In this document: piece by piece, positions 56,543-64,000 of the stretch
Position numbering within the stretch: position 1 is the first letter of the stretch
How the letters are laid out: each line of letters opens with the position of its first letter
Assembly (NCBI GenBank): GCA_029891385.1
Contig: CM057226.1
Span: 93,628,977 to 93,692,976 of the forward strand
Direction of reading: 5' to 3'
Length of the DNA stretch: 64,000 nucleotides
From: Erythroxylum novogranatense
Lineage: Eukaryota; Streptophyta; Magnoliopsida; Malpighiales; Erythroxylaceae
Notes under the pieces: generated by a model
Seen by the model: the letters and a program-made list of their open reading frames with translations, nothing else
Database searches by the model: none
What the model was told of the DNA's origin: nothing
Program-made: the position numbers and the translations under genes

Positions 56543-58011
56543 TATATCTATTGGAGTTAACCATACCCCGATAGGATTATGATATTATAAGTTAATGTGA
56601 GCCAAGCAACATGATAACAATGAGCGACTATGATCATATTGACAAATGAAGAAAAAAGTTTAAAGGTTTGAGGGAAAAAGATGTAAGCCACGTCAGTGAT
56701 AAATGAAAACAAAATAATTATGGTTATAAAGGTACAGTGCATATATTGAATAATTGAGAGAAGAGTATGTAAGCTGCGTTAGTGATGACTGAAACAAAAT
56801 AACGATAGTATTAAATATGCCATTCAGATTTGGAGAGTTTGTGATATGTACAATAGAGGTTCCCAATCAAGATCAAGAGGGAATTGGTTGTAATGTATAA
56901 GGTGATTTTGTGTACCTAGAGATAAATATAGCTGCATGAGGTAAATAGAGAGTCATGACTTGAAAAAAATTTCTGCAATAATAGTTGGGTTGAAAGCGTA
57001 GAATTATGATGTGGACAAAAACATATGAGATATACACATGACTAAACAGATTAGTAGAGATTAAGGTAAAACCGAATTAGAAAAGATTGAAAGGATTGTG
57101 CTAAGGGCCTATCCTAATAAAGCTTAATGTTTCAATCAACAATATCGAATAAACCATTTCATAACAGAGTACCACATATGTGGATATTAGGTTACTCGAT
57201 GTAGTGTAATAAAAAGGGTATAGTGACGAGTTAAAATGGGCGAAAAGGAAATCTTATTAGTGGTGGAAAAATAACACCGCTTTTGCAAAAGGAATTGGGA
57301 AAGCCCCAAAGTGAGGATTTGAGGAATAAAATATGTATATCGATAATGTATCGCTGAGAGAGAGATGTCCTAGTAATGGGTACCTCAAAAGAGCAATTGA
57401 CGGAAAAGAAAATCGAACTGAGTGATTATATGTTTGGTTTCCTTGTAGTCTTGACTATTGGAGACAGGTATAAAACTTATATGTCTGGAATGCTTCAACA
57501 TACAAGATTAATGTATAGCGCAAGGTGAATACAAGCAAAATTATCCTTCTCCGGGTGGACGACAAGAAGAGTCGATCACCCTGACTAAAAGTCAGAACAA
57601 ATTTGGAATACCGTTAACGAGTGAAATGATTTTAAAAGATGAATGGATTTGGTATAGTACATCGAAAATTGTGAATATATAGAGAAAGATGTGAAGGCTT
57701 GAATGTATCACCTGTGTCAAGGTGTAGCTAAGTGTGATATAAAGTGGTTTATAGTAAACGATGACAAAAATAGGACTATGGCATTATAAGTGATCTTATG
57801 ATTAATATTGTTATAATTCGGTATATGCGATACTGAAACTGGAAGTAAAGAGTTGAGTATTCTGAAACTCATCAAGGACACAATTGAGAAAGTATGACGT
57901 CTAAACAGAGAATTGATAGGAAATGGAGGAGTGTATGAGATAATAATACCCCTACCATATTCAGTATTAAAATTAATTTCGAGGACGAAATTTTTATTAG
58001 GAGGGGAGATT
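56543..58011 (+). pseudogene. Interior of element E, second copy (3' end)
   Basis: Duplicate of 53003-54474, with the pol tail at 57976 and PPT AGGAGGGGAGA at 58000-58010. Non-coding, as in copy 1. Confidence 0.85.
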
Positions 58012-60070
58012 TGTAACATCCCATCCCCGAGGGGAAGGGTAAAATGGTAATTTGGAATGGGATATCAGTGTGGGATCATATCTTGGCATGGTCATGCCCA
58101 ATATGGCCTCCATATATGCATAAATTGTAATTTTTGTATATTCACATGTTTGTACATGCATTCATGACATTTCCCGGCATATGTGTTTATTGTGAAACAT
58201 ATGTTATTTATACTTGAAAAATTAAATTGGAGTGATTTATGTGCGTTTTACATTTTTGGTGACATTTAGAAATTTTTCTGAAAATTTTTTGGGATCCTTT
58301 TTCGGACCGGAAAATTTACAAGTGACAAACTGAATTGGTTTCTGGTACCGATAATGACTATCCAATGGCATCGAAAAATTTGATACATGATTTTAGGAAT
58401 TTTACTTTGAGCCATTGGAATTTGGAGCGAAATCGTAGTAGAAATTGGAACCGAATCGAGTGAGGGCTTAAGAGAGTGACATGTGGCAAGTGACACATGT
58501 CACTTGCCTAAACATGTCACCATTCATGGTTTTTTTAAAACCACCTTTGGAGTGTCTTTCACGATGCTTCCATTTGAGAGGCCTAAATCTTGTTCTTTTT
58601 TATCAAGCACGTAGTCTCTTCACTTCTCCTCCTTCGTGGGTCTCCTTCACCCACACAAAAGCTTTATATCTTCCTTGTCTTCTCTCCTTTGTTCACCAAA
58701 AGCCAACCTAGGCCCCTACCCTTTTCAAGTGTTGATGATCATGTGTATGGTGAAGGGAAGAGAAATTATGGGGTTGGAAGAAATTGAAGCTTGTTTAGGT
58801 AAGATTATATTTTAAGTTTGGATTGTTCATTTAATGCATAAATTGTGATGCTTGTGCATCTCATTGCATGAAAATTTTGCGTTGGTTGAAATGGGTAGGA
58901 TGTGTTCTTGATTAATTAAGGATGAATGTAAATGAATGAGTGATTATGTTTTGAGATTGGCTTTGCAATGGTGTAAGTGTTTTGAATTTGGTTTTGTGAT
59001 GCTAGATGAATGAAAATTTAGGAAGACTATTGTGTATGTTGTGTCTGCCAATTGGAATTTATTCCTCAAGTAAATGTCTTGTTAAATTTGTGGTTAAATT
59101 CTTGGTTAAATGGGATGGTTATTGATGTCGTATTGATGCTTGCATGAAAGGAGTAGAGTTTTGGTTGAAATCTGGAAAATGGAACTTGTGCACATTTCAG
59201 TTACTTGTTTATAACTTTTGATGTGGTTATGCTATTGAGTTGAGGTTTGCTTTAGATTAAACTTGAGAAGTATGGCTAGAATTACTATGAAGGAAGTTTT
59301 GCCCAATTATGGCTTTAAGAGCTTTGAAATTGGCTCGGAAGTTGAGATGTGTGTGCTAGATGAATAGTATCCTAATCTTGGTTCCATTATTGGCGACCTG
59401 AAACTTTGAGAATTTTTCCAGGACAAAGGAGACAGATTTTGTGAAATTGGTATACTGAAAGTTGAAGATTTAGGTGTTATCTTTCCAACTCCACTGAGTA
59501 TGATATTTTTCGATGTGTAGGTTGTAAGTTATGTTCTGATAATGCTCAGGTGGTAATTCAGTCCGAAATGTGTTTTGGTGTGCAAATGCTCTAAGGGCAT
59601 AAGTTTTGTGCTTTTTGTGTTTTGATATTTATTTGGGACTGTTACCTGTGAAATTGGCTCAAATGAAATTTTGAAAAATTGTAGAGGATTGTGGTAGCTT
59701 TCTAATGAGGTATTTTATGTGAATTTTGGATGTAAGAATTGCTAGATATGAATTTGTAAAGTTTTGGCTATGGTTAGGTCATATGTTGTTTTAATACTAT
59801 TTAGCAGGGCATCCACATTAATGGGTGGATTCGACCTAATTAGAGTTGGAATTTGTGTTGAAGTCCTTCCTGAGAATTGTAGTAGATTGTCTAAGCTTTT
59901 TATTTTTATAAAGTATGGAAGTTTTCGCCAAGGGGATGTGGATTATGAATGTTGAAAGATTGGGTTTCTGTTGAGAATAAATTGGGTAGGCTGAACACTC
60001 GTTTGAGAATTTGATTTGGTTAGATATGGAATTAGCTTCTAATTTGTTCATAAAAGATGTAGAATTTGTT
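56543..60070 (+). repeat. 3.54-kb tandem duplication, copy 2
   Basis: It is 3528 bp long against 3540 for copy 1. Most differences are single-base indels in homopolymers (for instance the T-run near 54995 against 58531, and the T-run near 55063 against 58596) plus a few substitutions and one 10-bp scrambled stretch (54297 against 57830). Confidence 0.95.
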
Positions 60071-60327
60071 TTTCTCTTTTGATTTATATAAAATTTGGAA
60101 TTTTTGGCTAAGCGGATGAAAAGTTATGATTTTTGGAAGTTCTGATGCTATTTAGTGTGAAGCTAATCGATTAGTCACTTTGAGGGACTTTTTTTACCTT
60201 TGTAGAGACTGAAATTGTTGTTATGTCGTTTATGAAAATCGTAGATTGGTCTTTTATCTTTCCAACGGTACCAAGTTTGTAAACTTTGGAGCTCGGAGCC
60301 AAAAGATATGAAGGTTAGAAGTTAGGA

Positions 60328-60412
60328 GCTCGGGCGAGTGCAGCGCTCGGTCGCTCGCTCAATCGGGCAAGTAGGCGCTCGCGCGCTCGTCGATTGGCCC
60401 GCAGGGTCGATT
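60328..60412. repeat. CGCTCG-rich array in the element E LTR
   Basis: GAGCTCGGGCGAG, GCGCTCGGTCGCTCGCTC and GGCGCTCGCGCGCTCGTCG form a GC-rich patch of about 85 bp in AT-rich surroundings, followed by GGCCGACCGACC. It stands before a GCCATAACTTCTTCGTCCGACC block, the position taken by arrays in other LTRs. Confidence 0.8.
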
Positions 60413-60619
60413 TTCGGCCGACCGACCTCCCTTCCTTCTTTTAGCCATAACTTCTTCGTCCGACCTCCGATCGACCTGATTTTTAAAGCGTTAGATTTCT
60501 AAGACATTTTTCTATCGTTTTATACTAAATAGGTCTTTTTTGACATTAAATGGAGAAAGATCGACCCAATTAAAGTGAGCTGACCCGTGGAAAGAGTCTA
60601 AACATCTTTTGGTATTTTG

Positions 60620-60960
60620 GAGATATCTTGAGCTATAGAGCTCGGATCGATCTGATTCTTCTTTCAAATTAAACTAGAGACATGGATCTACAATTTATCT
60701 GAAGGACCTGATCAAAAATTTAGCCTATAAGACTTTCAATTTCTGGATGGAAGTTAGGTGTAGTGTTTAGTCTTGGTGTTGTAATGGTCTGAATAGACGT
60801 CAGTATTTTAGAGATATCTTAAGCTATAGTGCTCGGATCGATCTGATTCTTCTTGTAAATTAAACTAGAGACATGGATATACAATTTATCTGAAGGAGTT
60901 GATCGACAATTTAGCCTATAAGACTTTCAATTTCTGGATGGAAGTTATATGTAGTGTGTT
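60620..60960. repeat. 191-bp imperfect tandem duplication
   Basis: GAGATATCTTGAGCTATAG...TTTCTGGATGGAAGTTA at 60620-60760 recurs at 60811-60950 with about a dozen differences. Confidence 0.88.
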
Positions 60961-62169
60961 GATCTGAGCATGTTTTGGGAATATCTTTTCCATCCGACAT
61001 CAGATTGACCTGATTCTCGAGGCATCGGATTCGTAAAACTTTGAATTTCATTTATTTATGAGATTGGCAATTTTTAAAGCCAAAATGGATGGGTATTGTT
61101 TAGGTCGATGTAAGGAGATCGGGTAATGATTTTTCCAATCCGTGTTTTATTAATAATTGGACCTATGGAGGTCCGAATTGGGTGATTTTAGTGTCAATGA
61201 GTTTTAAATGTTTAGAGGAAATTGTTGTGATGGGAATTTGTGCAATAGTTTCGTGAATGTCACGAACATGGATTGTACTCATCTAAATTGCTACATGTGC
61301 ATTATTTAATATTTCTGATTGTGCATTTGGTAATGTGTGATTGTTGTGATTGTTTAAAGGCACGGTTGGAACGTCATCCCACAGACGTTGTCGAGACTTC
61401 CCGGCATTAGCTCAGAAGCTAAGAGGTGAGTAATCTACATGGTTTCTCGATTATTAATTGTTTATATTTTACACTTATAACACTGTGGAGAATAATGGTG
61501 GGCTTTGCGTTGTTTATGCCTGATTCATGACCAAAGGTGTCCGATGTATTGGGAGATTATGACATAGAAGTGTTATTTTTCTAAGAATTTGGAGACCTCC
61601 GTGTTTCCAATGTGATAAATTGTGATTGTGGTTTTCATGTGAATAATTGTGAAATAATTTTTTGAATGTGATAATTTGGATTTGATTGAGATGTGATATT
61701 GTGCAATTACGACATATGCATTCCATTCATAAACGCATGATCAGTTAATCACGGTTGTGATCGGAGCAGCCACCGAGAGCTTAAAGGTCAACGTATTTGG
61801 GCCTCGAGCCCATAGTGATTCAGAGCCTATGGCTCAACGATTAATATGCCCTTATTAGGACAGTTTCAGAGCCTCAGGCTCAACGATTAATGTGCCCTTA
61901 TCGGGACAGTTTCAGAGCCTCAGGTGTAAACGATCTAGAAAGGGGGGTTGAATAGATCTTTAAATCTTTTCGTTAAGTTCTAAAATAAAATCAGAAGTTA
62001 ATTCACACAATAGTAATTTAAACAAATTTAAATGCAAAGAGTAGGGAAGAAGAGCAAACACTGTTTTTATAGAGGTTCGGTGCTAAGACCTACGTCCTCT
62101 ACCTAAGCTCCCACTTAGAATTTGGCAAACTACTTTACTACACACTTTTTAGTTTAGTGTGAACTCTTA

Positions 62170-62368
62170 CAACACCACTTGATTTCAGGCTCAAGCTACC
62201 TTTACAAATGATTTGTCTTCCGGCACAAATCCTACCAACACCACTTGATTTTCGGCTTAAGCTACCTTTACAAATGATTTGTCTTCCGGCACAAATCCTA
62301 CCAACACCACTTGATTTCCAGCTCAAGCTACCTTTACAAATGATTTATCTTCCGGCACAAATCCTACC
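62170..62368. repeat. 66-bp tandem triplication in the Sirevirus-like LTR
   Basis: Units start CAACACCACTTGATTT at 62170, 62236 and 62302 with few differences. The minus-strand frame across it gives a 22-residue repeat peptide that is a by-product of the 66-bp period. Confidence 0.95.
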
Positions 62369-62692
62369 TCACAAGTGATTCTCCTCTAATCACTCAACTC
62401 ACAATAATCACAATGATAGAAAATCGAAATGCCAACTCTCAGTACAGATGAATGGAATTAAGACCAAGCTAAGAGTAGTATAAGGAGAAATTCTTGGAAC
62501 TATAGTAGTATACTTTGATTTTTGCGTTCCTTACCATTTTCCTTGATGTTTCTCTATTTATTTGTAGGCTAAAGGATGATTATAGCCGTTGGAGATGTCC
62601 ACTAGCCGTTGTTGATTGTTCATAGATGTTGTTAAATTATTTCCTTTCCATTTTTGACTAATTGACTTTGTCAGAATCAGTTTGTTGTACTC

Positions 62693-62901
62693 ATAAGTCG
62701 ACTTGTCGTGGTGTGTAAGTCGACTTGTAACAACGATTTTCGTAACACTTTATCTCCGCTCTTCTATAAGTCGACTTATGCAGTGTAAGTTGACTTGTGA
62801 CCTTCGATAAGTCGACTTATAGTCTATCGGTCGACTTGTGATGTTCTCAACTTGACAGATCTTGATATATAAGTCAACTTATGATTTAATAGTCAACTTA
62901 T
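62693..62901. repeat. ATAAGTCGACTTAT palindrome array in the Sirevirus-like LTR
   Basis: Eight units (62693, 62715, 62766, 62784, 62807, 62829, 62869, 62889), full palindromes at 62766-62779 and 62807-62820, later ones decayed to GTCAAC cores. The motif equals that of solo LTR 1, a Gypsy-type element. Confidence 0.9.
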
Positions 62902-63982
62902 GTTGGCTTCAACGGTTATATTGCAGAAAATCTTGATCTTTAATAGTTGGGATACATATCTTTGAAGATCTTTATCCATAATCTTCATCTTTGAATATCT
63001 CGAGCACATTTAAGGTAATTTCCATCTTGATTCCACAATGATTAATCTCTTTCCCATCAAAGATTAATGCTATCTTGATTTGCACAATTCTTTTATTTAA
63101 TATCAATCCCAAAATAACTTAACAATTTCTTAACCAATTCTATACATTTTATTATTATCAAAACATAGGTGGGATTTAATTTGTCAACCACCATTGGTCC
63201 AACATCAGGCTCAACGATTAATGCTCCCATTTTGGGACAGTTTAGGCGCTCGGTCACAACACCAAAATAAAATGGAAATGTGACACATGCGCATGTCATA
63301 TGCATCTAATTGTAATTTCTTTAACTAAGTGAAAGGTTAACTGCCTTATGCTATTGTGGAACCAATCATGTGGTACTTCTGAATGTGATTTATGAAAAAA
63401 AATTGGCTTATGCATGGGTGTTTTATGAATTCAATTGGTTATGGATGACAAATAGAATGAAATATATCAAATTGCCTATGTTCACGTAAAATTGTGCAAT
63501 GTGATTAAATATGCAACAATGTAACTATGTGTTATGTGAAACGATGTGTTGTATAAATTGAGTGAACCATCGATGATGGTTACCTCACTGAGTTCGCAAA
63601 ACTCAACCAAAATTTGCAATTATTTTTCAGGACTCAGAAGAATACCCCGTTAGGCAACGGGCGTATAATGCTAGAAGAAGTCGAGATCAATTCGTGTCTG
63701 CATTAGTTTCTGATAAAAATGTATTTTTTTGAATCAAGTTCTATAGTTAACATACTAAACTAAATTGTATTTATAAAAAGGGCCCTTGTGGCCAATGTAC
63801 TTGTTAATGATTATATGTAAATTGTTTTCCGCATAATATGTAGAGTATGTGTATGTTTCCAAAAAAAAATTATACTGAGTTTTTACTGAGTGATGTAGCA
63901 CGCCACTCTCACAGGGCACGGACTCGGATATCACCATCGATATCGGGTTCGGGTCATGCGGGAGTGGGGTGTTACATTTAGG

Positions 63983-63994
63983 TGGTATCAGAGC
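63983..63994 (+). promoter_or_regulatory. Primer binding site after the element E LTR
   Basis: TGGTATCAGAGC, six bases after the LTR end at 63976; the start of an element interior that continues beyond the right edge. Confidence 0.92.
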
Positions 63995-64000
63995 CCATAA

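Larger units (their letters stand above)
61925..63204 (+). mobile_element. Sirevirus-like (Ty1/Copia) solo LTR
   Basis: It starts TGTAAACGATCTAG with a GGGGGGTTGAATAGATC motif typical of Sirevirus/SIRE LTRs as I know them, and ends ACCATTGGTCCAACA. The target duplication TCAGG is at 61920-61924 and 63205-63209. At 1280 bp with no internal domain it is a solo LTR. It contains a 66-bp tandem triplication and a palindrome array. It splits a GAGCCTCAGGCTCAACG repeat of the host LTR. Confidence 0.85.
58012..63976 (+). repeat. Element E LTR, complete, interrupted by a Sirevirus-like solo LTR
   Basis: It starts TGTAACATCCCATCCCC and ends GGAGTGGGGTGTTACA, followed by TTTAGG and a PBS. Without the 1285-bp insertion it is about 4.7 kb. 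In order: the duplicated first 2.06 kb, a GC-rich CGCTCG array (60328-60412), a 191-bp tandem duplication (60620-60960), the block GGAACGTCATCCCACAGACG (61370) shared with element 2, GAGCCT...AGGCTCA repeats (61815-61924, resuming at 63210) and the CCATCGATGATGG palindrome region at 63568. The LTR is preceded by a PPT and followed by a PBS, so it lies between two interiors. Confidence 0.88.

Noticed and set aside
62138..62326. 22-residue repeat peptide
   Set aside because: A by-product of the 66-bp tandem triplication in a solo LTR.

Overview
This window is a gene-poor, AT-rich block of plant nuclear DNA made almost entirely of nested, decaying LTR retrotransposons. The plant assignment rests on tRNA-Met primer sites (TGGTATCAGAGC), Ty3/Gypsy polyproteins of the Tekay/Del chromovirus type with a C-terminal chromodomain-like tail, very long LTRs (2.6 to 6 kb) starting TGTAACATCCC or TGTTGGCCCCTG, a 5S-rRNA-derived repeat of the Cassandra kind and a Sirevirus-like solo LTR. 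The species cannot be told from the sequence. I see no intact host gene, no tRNA or rRNA gene and no bacterial feature.

Layout. 1-6645: element 1, minus strand: the 5' LTR (3767-6645), PBS, a long gag-protease frame, RT/RNase H and the start of integrase, cut by the window edge. 6648-41732: element 2, plus strand, abutting element 1 head to head. It is opened by three insertions, each proven by a 5-bp target duplication: element C in gag (10052-29980, minus, TSD GGAAG), solo LTR 1 in protease (30888-33851, TSD GTTAC) and solo LTR 2 just before RT (34310-35789, TSD TCGGG). Element C is itself split in its 5' LTR by element B (16698-27878, plus, TSD GAAAT). Removing the insertions leaves element 2 at about 10.7 kb and C at about 8.7 kb.

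41733-49309: a scrap of PBS-proximal sequence, then two tandem 5S-derived repeat copies, the first interrupted by element D, which lacks its 5' LTR (interior 42135-45234, 3' LTR 45235-48918). 49312-52640: a short peptide-coding scrap, an LTR fragment with a 540-bp pyrimidine array, and a 735-bp non-LTR stretch with a possible captured exon. 52641-64000: element E, whose interior-LTR junction is present twice as a 3.54-kb tandem duplication; its complete LTR (58012-63976) holds a Sirevirus-like solo LTR (61925-63204, TSD TCAGG) and is followed by a PBS at the right edge.

The most interesting signal is not coding. Nearly every LTR family carries, in its middle or 3' half, a private array of short palindromes or GC-rich words set in related flanking sequence: CGTCGCGACG in element 1, TGTCCGTTAAACGGACA in B and D (paired, 72-bp period, 34-bp spacers), ATAAGTCGACTTAT in solo LTR 1 and again in the unrelated Sirevirus-like LTR, and others. 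The arrays differ between the two LTRs of one element, so they keep changing after insertion. A second novelty is that the LTR end of element C contains three copies of an 'LTR end plus PBS' module.
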